From positions 1 through 64,000 of the forward strand of contig JAKQJC010000028.1 in assembly GCA_029561345.1 (NCBI GenBank): DNA of 64,000 nucleotides, given 5' to 3'. How positions within the stretch are numbered: the stretch's first letter is position 1; each line of letters starts with the position of its first letter. The notes under the pieces were generated by a model, which was not told the origin of the DNA, did not search any database, and was given only the letters and a program-made list of their open reading frames with translations. The DNA comes from Chloroflexota bacterium (GTDB taxonomy: Bacteria > Chloroflexota > Anaerolineae > Anaerolineales > Anaerolineaceae). The translations under genes were made by a program, and so were the position numbers. Below, one piece after another: positions 43,585-50,815 of the stretch.

Positions 43585-45528
43585 TTACTTGACCTGGTAA
43601 GGCACTTCAACGATGACCAGGTCTTTGTCGTTGAGCATCACCTTGCGCAGCTGATCGGCGGTGTTCATGTGCAGAAAGTTAGACCACCATTTGCCGGCGA
43701 TGAACTGCGGCACCACCACGGTCAAAATTTCATTTTCTTTGCACAATTCCCGGACCTGCTCAATATAGTCCAGCAGGGGTTCCATCAGCAGGCGGTATTC
43801 TGATTCGACCACCACCAGGCGGATGCCTTCGCCCCAGGTTTCCCACTTCGTTTTGACCTTTTGGGCTTCGATGGGATCAATGGAAACATGCACAGCAGTG
43901 ATGTCGTTGGAGAGGGTTTTGGCATAGCGCAGGGCGGCCAGTGTGCCGCGGTGCACGCCTGAGATGGGGATGATCACGCGGTGGCGCTGGATTTGGGTAG
44001 GCTCCATGAAGTGTTTTTCGAGGGATAACTCTTTGGCCAGGCCTTTGTAGTGGCGGTGAATGGCAAAGAAAATTGCCACCAGGGTGGGGATGATCAGGAT
44101 GATGAGCCATGCGCCGTCCCTAAATTTGGTGATGCCAAAGATGAACATGACCACCAGGGTGCAGACAGCGCCGAAGCCGTTGATGACCATTTTGACCATC
44201 CAGTTTTTATCAAAGCGCAGCACGGATCCGGGTTCCACTTTTTCTACGCCGGGTTTCAAATGGCCGCATTTCCACCAGCGGCGGGCCATGCCGGCCTGCG
44301 AAAGGGTGAAGGAAAGGAACACGCCGATGGCGTAGAGCGGCAGCAGGTTGGTGACATTGGCCTGAAAGATGATGATCAGCAGGGAGGCGATGACAGCCAG
44401 GGCCACAATGCCCCATGAATACACCAGACGGTCGCCGCGGAAGGTGAGCTGGCGCGGCAGATAGCCGTCGTTGGCGGCCAGGGCGCCCAGGCGGGGAAAA
44501 TCAGCAAAAGCGGTGTTGGCAGCCATGATCAAGATGACCGTGGTGGCCGAAATCATCATCAAATAGAGAATGCCGCGGCTTTCAAAGGTGGTGCGGGCAA
44601 TTTGTGAGAAGAGTGTTTCGTGTTCGGAAGGCATCGCACCCACCGTATGTGCCAGCCAGGTGATGCCGATAAGAAAGGCACCGAGGATCACAGACATCCA
44701 TACCAGGGTGATGCCGGCATTTTTGCTGCGGGGTTCCTTGAAGGCGGTGATGCCGTTGGAGATGGCTTCAACGCCGGTCAGGGCGGTGGTGCCGCTGGCA
44801 AAGGCATGCAAAATCAGGAAGAGTGATATGGGTTCTGATACCTCTTTGAGCAGGTCCATGGGAGGATTCTCTACCATACCCAAAGTTCCGGTGAAATATT
44901 TGAACATGCCCGCGCAAATGGTGATGACCATCATCACAAAGAAGAAATAGGTGGGGATGGCAAAAGCGAAGCCCGATTCCTTTACTCCGCGGAGGTTGAT
45001 TAGCATAATCAGTAGGACCATGATCACGGCAATTTCGACTTTATGGGGAGCCAATACCGGCCATGCAGAGGCAATTTGGGCCACGCCGGAAGAGGTGGAC
45101 ACAGCCACGGTGAGGATATAATCGGTCAGCAAGGCAGCCCCGGCCACCTGGGCATAGGCCTCACCCAGGTTGTCGCGGGAGACGATATAAGCGCCGCCGC
45201 CGCCAGGGTAGGCGTGAATGGTTTGTTGGTATGAAAAGGTCAGAATAAAGAGCAATGAAATGGTTGCGAGGGTGATCGGAATGGAAAAGCTGAAAGCACC
45301 CGTGCCAGCTGCGGCTAAAACCAGTAACACTTCCTGAGGTGAATAAGCCGAGGAAGAAAGGGCATCGGAGGCAAACACAGCCAGCCCGACCAGTTTGCCG
45401 ATGGTTTGGTGGGGGGCATCGCCGGTGGAGAGGGGTTTACCAATCAGCCAGGTACGCCAGGTTTTGTGTTGTTTGTAGGCGGGTTTGTGGGTCAGGATGG
45501 TGGCGTTTTCGTTTTCTTCTATATTCAT
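43585..45528 (-). CDS. KimA-like potassium importer (APC/KUP superfamily)
   Basis: 647 residues: about 12 transmembrane helices (about 40-480) and a C-terminal cytosolic universal-stress-like domain (about 490-640, IIPISGVHRGTLAALRYAKTLSNDITAVHVSID). The N-terminal region RTWLIGKPLSTGDA, then GLAVFASDALSSSAYSPQEVLL and AYPGGGGAYIVSRDNLGE, closely follows B. subtilis KimA (YdaO), a high-affinity K+/H+ symporter, including the cytosolic tail that binds cyclic-di-AMP there. A general amino-acid permease role is the alternative. AAGGAAATC precedes the ATG. No cyclic-di-AMP riboswitch fits in the short leader. Confidence 0.82.
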   Translation of the reverse strand: MNIEENENATILTHKPAYKQHKTWRTWLIGKPLSTGDAPHQTIGKLVGLAVFASDALSSSAYSPQEVLLVLAAAGTGAFSFSIPITLATISLLFILTFSYQQTIHAYPGGGGAYIVSRDNLGEAYAQVAGAALLTDYILTVAVSTSSGVAQIASAWPVLAPHKVEIAVIMVLLIMLINLRGVKESGFAFAIPTYFFFVMMVITICAGMFKYFTGTLGMVENPPMDLLKEVSEPISLFLILHAFASGTTALTGVEAISNGITAFKEPRSKNAGITLVWMSVILGAFLIGITWLAHTVGAMPSEHETLFSQIARTTFESRGILYLMMISATTVILIMAANTAFADFPRLGALAANDGYLPRQLTFRGDRLVYSWGIVALAVIASLLIIIFQANVTNLLPLYAIGVFLSFTLSQAGMARRWWKCGHLKPGVEKVEPGSVLRFDKNWMVKMVINGFGAVCTLVVMFIFGITKFRDGAWLIILIIPTLVAIFFAIHRHYKGLAKELSLEKHFMEPTQIQRHRVIIPISGVHRGTLAALRYAKTLSNDITAVHVSIDPIEAQKVKTKWETWGEGIRLVVVESEYRLLMEPLLDYIEQVRELCKENEILTVVVPQFIAGKWWSNFLHMNTADQLRKVMLNDKDLVIVEVPYQVK

Positions 45529-45586
45529 GATTTCCTTTTTCGCCGGCGAACTTCCTTTATGGCCCGGCGGTCATTACAAAGCGAGG

Positions 45587-45614
45587 ATTATACCCCTCTC
45601 ATGAACGGCGTCAA
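45587..45614 (-). promoter_or_regulatory. Promoter of the KimA-like gene
   Basis: Leftward TTGACG (45614-45609), 16-base spacer, TATAAT (45592-45587), about 58 bases before the ATG. Confidence 0.75.
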
Positions 45615-45682
45615 TATATCGTGCAGAGTATTAAAAAACTGTAAGGTGACGAAATGCAGAGAAAGAAGCTGGCAGTTGAAGG

Positions 45683-45688
45683 TATAAT
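45683..45688 (+). promoter_or_regulatory. -10 element of the LAL regulator gene
   Basis: TATAAT 19 bases upstream of the TTG start at 45708; weak -35. It lies opposite the KimA-like promoter. Confidence 0.45.
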
Positions 45689-45707
45689 GTGAGTCTGGAG
45701 ACTTAAT

Positions 45708-48383
45708 TTGGAATCACCTTTACTGTCGGTTAAATTTTTTCACCCTGTATTAAACCCGCGCCTGGTGCAGCGCAGCGGGTTGGTGGAAAGGTTGAACAGC
45801 GGCCTTGAAAGCGGGCACTGGCTTACCCTGGTTTCGGCACCCGCCGGGTATGGAAAAAGCACGCTGGTGGCCGGGTGGATCAGCCAGCTTGGTTTTCCTT
45901 CGGCCTGGCTCACGCTGGATGAGGCGGATGATGACCCGGCGCGTTTTCTCAAATATCTGGTGGCGGCGCTGCAGCAGGTATGCGGCCCATGCGGGCAGGA
46001 ATTTTTGGGATTGCTGGCGGCGGGCAGCCTGCCGCCGCATGAAACGCTGGTCACCTCACTGGTGAACGATCTTTCAAATCTGTCGCAGCCGTTTGCACTG
46101 GTGCTGGATAATTTACAGGTGATTCAGGACCCCTGGATCCATGAATTCCTCAGTCGGTGGGTACTGCACCGCCCGCCCAACCTGATCATGGCGCTGACCA
46201 CCCGCGAAGATCCCCTTTTACCGCTGGCGCGCCTGCGGGCAAATAACTGCCTGACAGAGGTCAGGGCGGCTGACCTGTGTTTTTCTGAGAGCGAGGCGGC
46301 GGCACTGCTGACCGGAATGATGGGCCTGGACCTGGCCGCCAGCGACGTGAGCAAATTGAACGGGCGCACGGAAGGCTGGGTGGCGGGTTTGCAACTGGCC
46401 GGCCTTTCGCTGCAGGGGAGGGGAAACCCCGGCGCTTTTGTGGACAGCCTGAGCGGCAGCCATCGTTTTATCCTGGGCTATTTAACGGAAGAAGTGCTGG
46501 GCTGCCAGCCGGCAAGCATTCAAGATTTTCTGCTCGAAACGGCCATCCTTTCGCACCTCCATGGAGATCTGTGTGACGCGGTGACCGGCGGCGATCATTC
46601 TGCTGAGGTGCTGGAAGGCCTGCTGGCAGCCAATTTGTTCATCATTCCTCTGGATGACGAACAGCAGTGGTACCGCTATCACCATCTCTTTGCCGATTTG
46701 CTGCGTGCGCAGCTGCAGCGCACGCGGCCAGAGTTGGTCAACACCCTGCATGACCGCGCCAGTCTCTGGTACGAGGAGCACGGTTTCCCTGAGGAGGCCA
46801 TTGACCATGCCGTGGCAGCTAAAAACTTTGAGCGGGCCGTTCCTTTACTCGAAAATAATATCTGGCGCTGGATTAACCAGGGAAGCATGCGCCGGGTGGA
46901 AGGGTGGATGAAGGACATACCGCCTGAATGGCAGATCAAAAGTCCGCGCGCCAACCTGGGACTTGCCTGGGTGCATTTGCTGCGCGGACATTTCAGCCAG
47001 ATTGATCCTTACCTTGAAAAGGTGAATGCTTCACTGGCGCTGTTGGACGCGGCAGCCCCAGAGACGTTGGAAATGCGCACTGAAAGCATGGCGCTGCGTT
47101 CAAACCTGCGCCAGGTGCAGGGGCGGCTGGAAGAAAGCATTGCTCTGGCTGAGCAGGTGCTGGCGCTGACCCATCCTGACAACCTCAAGCTGCGCGGTTT
47201 TGCATTTCTGAGCCTGGGCGGCGCCTTTCGCCAGCAAAGCCGGTTTCCTGAGGCGCGCGAAGCCTATTTGCAGGCCATTGCCGTCTGCCGGGCCTCCGAT
47301 AACCTGGTTTCTGAGATTCTTGCCCTCAGTGGGCTGACGCTGATGTGCGTGCATCATGGGCATCTGCGCTTTGCCATAGAAACCGCCAGCGACACGGTGG
47401 CTCGCCTGGAAAGCTCTTGCCAAACGCCGCCGCCGATTATCGGGGCGATTTACGGGGCAATGGGCCTGATTTATTATGAGTGGAATGAACTTGAAACCGC
47501 GCGGATGTATTTGCAGCGCGGTTTGCAAACCGGAGTTTATTCGGGACACAATGCTTCCATCGTTTACAGCCGGGTGGCCATGGCCCGCCTGCAGCAGGGC
47601 GAAGGTGATCTGACGGGGGCGGCGGAAAACCTGGCGGATGCCGCGCAACAGTACCGGCGCGGCGCGCCGTTGTGGACCCTGGCGGATTTGATTTCTCAGC
47701 AGGTGAGCCTGAGCCTGGCTCAGAACCGGCCGGCCGCTGCTGAAGCGGCCTTGAAGGAAAGCCGAATAACTGCCCAGGATGAAATCACGCCGCAGAATGA
47801 GCGCATTTTGCTGGCCCACCTGCGGCTGCTCCTGTATCAGGGGCGCAGCGGGCAAAAAGAAAGGCTTCAGGAGGGCTTGAAACTGGCTGACCGGCTGACG
47901 GCAGCGGCTGAAAGCGGGCAGCGCGAAGGCATTTTGCTGCAGGTTTTGGTGCTGGAGGCCCAACTGCGGGCGGCGGCTGGCGACCTTTCTGGCGGCCGGC
48001 AGACGATGGAACAGGCCGTAACCATTGCGCAGGGCGAGGGTTACCGGCGCATTTTTCTGGATGAAGGCGCTCCCGTCATGGAACTGCTGCAAAAAGTGCA
48101 GGGGGAGGGAGCGGCTGCCTATGCCCGCGAATTGCTCGGCCTGTTTCGAACGCCTTCTGATTTACCCTCAGCCAGCCAGGGTGAGCTGCTTGAACCCCTG
48201 ACGGAGCGCGAAAGCGAAGTGTTAACACTTTTGGCGCAGGGATTGAAATATGCCGACATTGCGGAGCGGCTGGTGGTGAGCGTCAACACGGTGCGCTACC
48301 ATGTTAAGGGCATTTACGGCAAGCTGGGGGTGGAAAAACAAACCCAGGCGGTGGAAAAAGCCCGGATGCTGGGCTTGCTTTGA
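45708..48383 (+). CDS. LAL (MalT-like) ATP-dependent LuxR regulator
   Basis: 891 residues. The N-terminal STAND ATPase (about 25-300) has Walker A APAGYGKSTLV and the Walker B-like FALVLDNLQVI. The middle (about 330-800) is a TPR-like helical sensor. The C-terminal LuxR helix-turn-helix (825-890) is LTERESEVLTLLAQGLKYADIAERLVVSVNTVRYHVKGIYGKLGV. Such proteins bind an inducer in the TPR domain, oligomerise with ATP and activate nearby genes. TTG is the start, with GGAG 8 bases upstream. The downstream small gene, flavodoxin and membrane protein are likely targets. Confidence 0.93.
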   Translation: MESPLLSVKFFHPVLNPRLVQRSGLVERLNSGLESGHWLTLVSAPAGYGKSTLVAGWISQLGFPSAWLTLDEADDDPARFLKYLVAALQQVCGPCGQEFLGLLAAGSLPPHETLVTSLVNDLSNLSQPFALVLDNLQVIQDPWIHEFLSRWVLHRPPNLIMALTTREDPLLPLARLRANNCLTEVRAADLCFSESEAAALLTGMMGLDLAASDVSKLNGRTEGWVAGLQLAGLSLQGRGNPGAFVDSLSGSHRFILGYLTEEVLGCQPASIQDFLLETAILSHLHGDLCDAVTGGDHSAEVLEGLLAANLFIIPLDDEQQWYRYHHLFADLLRAQLQRTRPELVNTLHDRASLWYEEHGFPEEAIDHAVAAKNFERAVPLLENNIWRWINQGSMRRVEGWMKDIPPEWQIKSPRANLGLAWVHLLRGHFSQIDPYLEKVNASLALLDAAAPETLEMRTESMALRSNLRQVQGRLEESIALAEQVLALTHPDNLKLRGFAFLSLGGAFRQQSRFPEAREAYLQAIAVCRASDNLVSEILALSGLTLMCVHHGHLRFAIETASDTVARLESSCQTPPPIIGAIYGAMGLIYYEWNELETARMYLQRGLQTGVYSGHNASIVYSRVAMARLQQGEGDLTGAAENLADAAQQYRRGAPLWTLADLISQQVSLSLAQNRPAAAEAALKESRITAQDEITPQNERILLAHLRLLLYQGRSGQKERLQEGLKLADRLTAAAESGQREGILLQVLVLEAQLRAAAGDLSGGRQTMEQAVTIAQGEGYRRIFLDEGAPVMELLQKVQGEGAAAYARELLGLFRTPSDLPSASQGELLEPLTERESEVLTLLAQGLKYADIAERLVVSVNTVRYHVKGIYGKLGVEKQTQAVEKARMLGLL

Positions 48384-48505
48384 AGTTTAACGCCTTTGAC
48401 CAGCCCGGATTATGATGCCGCCGGCTTCAGCTCAGGCGGGGAAAAATAACCCGCATGCAATTATTTCCACCATAAGGCGGAAATGACAGCACGCGGCACC
48501 GTTAA

Positions 48506-48539
48506 ACTACATCAATCCGGCCAAACAGACTACATCAAT
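48506..48539 (+). repeat. Direct repeat ACTACATCAAT, 23-base period
   Basis: The 11-mer occurs exactly at 48506-48516 and 48529-48539, about two helical turns apart, upstream of the small gene at 48580 and downstream of the LAL regulator. The second copy also forms part of the terminator stem. It could be a paired activator site. Confidence 0.45.
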
Positions 48540-48553
48540 ATGTGGTCTGTTTT
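48524..48553 (+). terminator. Terminator downstream of the LAL regulator gene
   Basis: Arms AACAGACTACAT and ATGTGGTCTGTT (one G-U pair) with a 4-base loop, followed by TTTTATTTT. It lies about 140 bases after the regulator stop. Confidence 0.75.
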
Positions 48554-48567
48554 TATTTTAAACCGCC

Positions 48568-48573
48568 TATACT
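48568..48573 (+). promoter_or_regulatory. -10 element of the small-protein/flavodoxin operon
   Basis: TATACT ends 6 bases before the ATG at 48580. No good -35 is present, which suits an activator-dependent promoter. The transcript would be leaderless for the 48580 start. Confidence 0.5.
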
Positions 48574-48579
48574 TGAAAC

Positions 48580-48834
48580 ATGACGAAAGGAAACCAAATG
48601 CCGCCTGCTCACCCTGAAACAAAAATCGGCGACCAGCGCACCTACCGCCTCAGGCTGGTGGGAAGCGTGGATGAAGATTTTTTTCGCACCATATGCCCGG
48701 CCGGATCGGCCTTTCAACAGGAAGGGGAGCTGTTCACCCTTTCCAATATTCAAACAGATCAGTCAGGCATTTTGGGTCTGGTTCGCGGTTTGCACAACCT
48801 GGGCTGCATCATCATCGAATTAAGCATCATATGA
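48580..48834 (+). CDS. Small soluble protein in LAL/flavodoxin locus
   Basis: 84 residues from the ATG at 48580, or 78 from the ATG at 48598, which has AAAGGAA five bases upstream. No family is recognised. The sequence reads like a small alpha/beta fold: RTYRLRLVGSV, then ELFTLSNIQTDQSGILGLVRGLHNLGCIIIELSI with a helix between strands. The gene is followed 13 bases later by the flavodoxin gene and is therefore the first gene of that operon. Confidence 0.7.
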   Translation: MTKGNQMPPAHPETKIGDQRTYRLRLVGSVDEDFFRTICPAGSAFQQEGELFTLSNIQTDQSGILGLVRGLHNLGCIIIELSII

Positions 48835-48847
48835 TTTAGGAGGAACC

Positions 48848-49492
48848 ATGCCATTATCCATCAACCGCCGCGATTTTCTCAAGCTCACCGGCATTACCCT
48901 TGGAGCTGCCGCGGTCACCTGCACCGGTTTGGGTTTTGCGGCCAGCCGCGCCCCTGATATTGCCACCCCCGACTATGCTTTTGGAAAGGAAAATCAAATG
49001 TCACCCCGAATCCTTGTCTTATACGCCACCCGTGCGGGATCCACCACGGAAGTGGCGGCTGCCATTGGCGAAACCCTCAGTGCTGGCGGCTATGCTGTGG
49101 ATGTGAAAAGTTTCAAATCTAACCCTTCTTTGGCTGGTTACCAGGCGGTGGTGATGGGCAGCGCGGTGCGCATGACCGCCTGGCTGCCCGAGGCCGTGGA
49201 TTATGTTAAAAAGAACCAGGATGCCCTCAAAAAAATGCCTGTGTCTGTGTTTTCGGTGCACATGCAAAACACCGGCGATGATGAAACCAGCCAGGCCAAC
49301 CGCCGGTCCTACCTGAGGGATGTGCGCGCCCTGATTCAACCCGTCACAGAAGGTTATTTTGCTGGTAAAATGGATTTCTCGCGGCTCTCCTTTTTGGACA
49401 AATTGATTTCAAACCTGGTCAAGGCCAAAGAAGAGGATCAGCGGAATTGGGATGTGATTCGCGGCTGGGCGCAGGCCATCCCATTAAACTGA
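48848..49492 (+). CDS. Flavodoxin-domain protein with Tat signal
   Basis: 214 residues. The N-terminus NRRDFLKLTGITLGAAAVTC is a twin-arginine signal. The flavodoxin-like domain starts at residue 51, MSPRILVLYATRAGSTTEVAAAIG, with a phosphate-binding loop (ATRAGSTTE) and later AVVMGSAVRMTAW. It resembles the HemG/flavodoxin_5 group. AGGAGG lies before the first ATG. A second Shine-Dalgarno (AAGGA) lies 7 bases before the in-frame ATG at 48998, exactly where the cytosolic flavodoxin would begin. The protein may be exported folded with its FMN, or be made in two forms. Confidence 0.88.
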   Translation: MPLSINRRDFLKLTGITLGAAAVTCTGLGFAASRAPDIATPDYAFGKENQMSPRILVLYATRAGSTTEVAAAIGETLSAGGYAVDVKSFKSNPSLAGYQAVVMGSAVRMTAWLPEAVDYVKKNQDALKKMPVSVFSVHMQNTGDDETSQANRRSYLRDVRALIQPVTEGYFAGKMDFSRLSFLDKLISNLVKAKEEDQRNWDVIRGWAQAIPLN

Positions 49493-49514
49493 TTTTACAG
49501 TGAGGATTCTTAAA

Positions 49515-50054
49515 ATGACGATTTCAGAAGCGCAGCACAACATGCGGACAGCCTACCTGGGCGGTTTTGCCGGCCAGCTTGTTTCAGGCCTCATCTGGGC
49601 CATTGCTTCGGCGGTCAGCCTCTGGCAGCCCAAAAGCGGCATGGCTGTGCTGTTTTTCGGCTGCATGTTCATCTTTCCCCTGGCCCAGCTGCTGCTGAAA
49701 GTGATGGGGCGGGATGCAGCCGCCATCGCCAGGGATAACCCGCTCAACGGCCTGGCCACGCAGATTGCCTTCACGGTTCCGGTGAACTTCCTGCTGGTGG
49801 GCGCCGCCTTGCTGTACCGCGAAAACTGGTTCTTTCCGGCGGCGATGGTTGTGGTGGGCGCGCATTACCTGCCTTTCATCTTCCTTTACGGCATGCGCAT
49901 GTTTAGCGCGCTGGCCGGCATTCTGGCGCTGGGCGGGGCCGGACTGGCCCTATATGGGCCGGACCTGTTCAGCCTGGGCGGCTGGATCACTGCGGCTGTG
50001 CTGATCATTTTTGCTTTTGTGGGCCGCTCCATCGCCCTGGCAGAAGCCAAATAA
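49515..50054 (+). CDS. Five-helix membrane protein (DUF7010-like)
   Basis: 179 residues, about five to six transmembrane helices. TISEAQHNMRTAYLGGFAGQLVSGLIWAIAS at the N-terminus and YGMRMFSALAGILALGGAGLALYG later resemble DUF7010-type proteins, whose role is unknown. GAGG lies 9 bases before the ATG at 49515; a GTG at 49500 is an alternative. It is the last gene of the operon with the small protein and the flavodoxin and is followed by a strong terminator. Confidence 0.6.
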   Translation: MTISEAQHNMRTAYLGGFAGQLVSGLIWAIASAVSLWQPKSGMAVLFFGCMFIFPLAQLLLKVMGRDAAAIARDNPLNGLATQIAFTVPVNFLLVGAALLYRENWFFPAAMVVVGAHYLPFIFLYGMRMFSALAGILALGGAGLALYGPDLFSLGGWITAAVLIIFAFVGRSIALAEAK

Positions 50055-50079
50055 ACCCTCCAAAATTGACAAAGACACC

Positions 50080-50112
50080 AACCCCTCCTGCAGACCGGCG
50101 GAGGGGTTTTTC
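50080..50112 (+). terminator. Terminator after the flavodoxin operon
   Basis: Arms AACCCCTCC and GGAGGGGTT with an 11-base loop, then TTTTC; 26 bases after the stop. Confidence 0.88.
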
Positions 50113-50136
50113 ATGATACAGCCCTTCAGAATGTGT

Positions 50137-50142
50137 TACAAT
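50137..50142 (+). promoter_or_regulatory. maf operon -10 element (near-leaderless)
   Basis: TACAAT ends 7 bases before the maf ATG at 50150. The -35 (TGATAC at 17 bases) is weak. Confidence 0.5.
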
Positions 50143-50149
50143 CAGGGGA

Positions 50150-50815
50150 ATGAACGATTTTGATTTGATTCTGGCTTCCAATTCACCCCGCCGGGCGCAG
50201 CTTTTGGGTCTGACGGGACTGCGTTTTATCATCCGGCCTGCCAATATAGATGAAAGCCGCCTGCCCGGCGAGCATCCTGCGCCTCATGTGCTGCGGCTGG
50301 CAGGCGAAAAGGCGCGCGCGGCGGCAGCAGGCGCAGACGGCCCGCTGGTGCTGGCTTCGGATACCATTGTGGTGGATGGAGAGGATATTCTGGGCAAGCC
50401 GCGCGGCGCGCAGGATGCGCGCCGGATGTTAATGCAGCTGCGCGGGCGCACCCACCAGGTGTTCACCGCGGTGGCGATTTCCGACCCGGCCACCCACCGC
50501 GAACAGGTGGATCTGTGCGTGACGGATGTGCCCATGCGCTTCTACAGTGACGCTGAAATGGACGCCTATATTGCCAGCGGGGACCCCTTTGACAAGGCTG
50601 GCGCCTATGCCATTCAACATGCCGGGTTCCACCCGGTAGAAAAGATGACCGGCTGTTTTGCCAGCGTGATGGGGCTGCCGCTCTGTCATGTGCTGCGTCT
50701 GCTGCAGGCTTTTGGCCTGGCTGCAGGCAGCGATGTTCCGGCAGCCTGCCAGCAAACCCTGGCTTATGACTGCCCCGTTTACCAAGCTATTCTGAAAGGA
50801 GAATCCATCCGCTGA
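50150..50815 (+). CDS. maf: Maf-like nucleotide pyrophosphatase
   Basis: 221 residues, slightly long for the family (about 190-200) because of a C-terminal extension after residue 190. Motifs: LASNSPRRAQLL at the N-terminus, LASDTIVV (catalytic Asp) and SGDPFDKAGAYAIQ (substrate-specificity Lys/Asp pair). Maf proteins hydrolyse non-canonical or canonical NTPs (dTTP/UTP, pseudo-UTP) and affect septum formation. The ATG lies 7 bases after a TACAAT -10. The stop overlaps the PBP start by 1 base, so they are co-translated. Confidence 0.93.
   Translation: MNDFDLILASNSPRRAQLLGLTGLRFIIRPANIDESRLPGEHPAPHVLRLAGEKARAAAAGADGPLVLASDTIVVDGEDILGKPRGAQDARRMLMQLRGRTHQVFTAVAISDPATHREQVDLCVTDVPMRFYSDAEMDAYIASGDPFDKAGAYAIQHAGFHPVEKMTGCFASVMGLPLCHVLRLLQAFGLAAGSDVPAACQQTLAYDCPVYQAILKGESIR

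Noticed and set aside
45529-45586. Possible cyclic-di-AMP (ydaO) riboswitch for the KimA-like gene
   Set aside because: The leader between promoter and start is far too short and has no matching motif.
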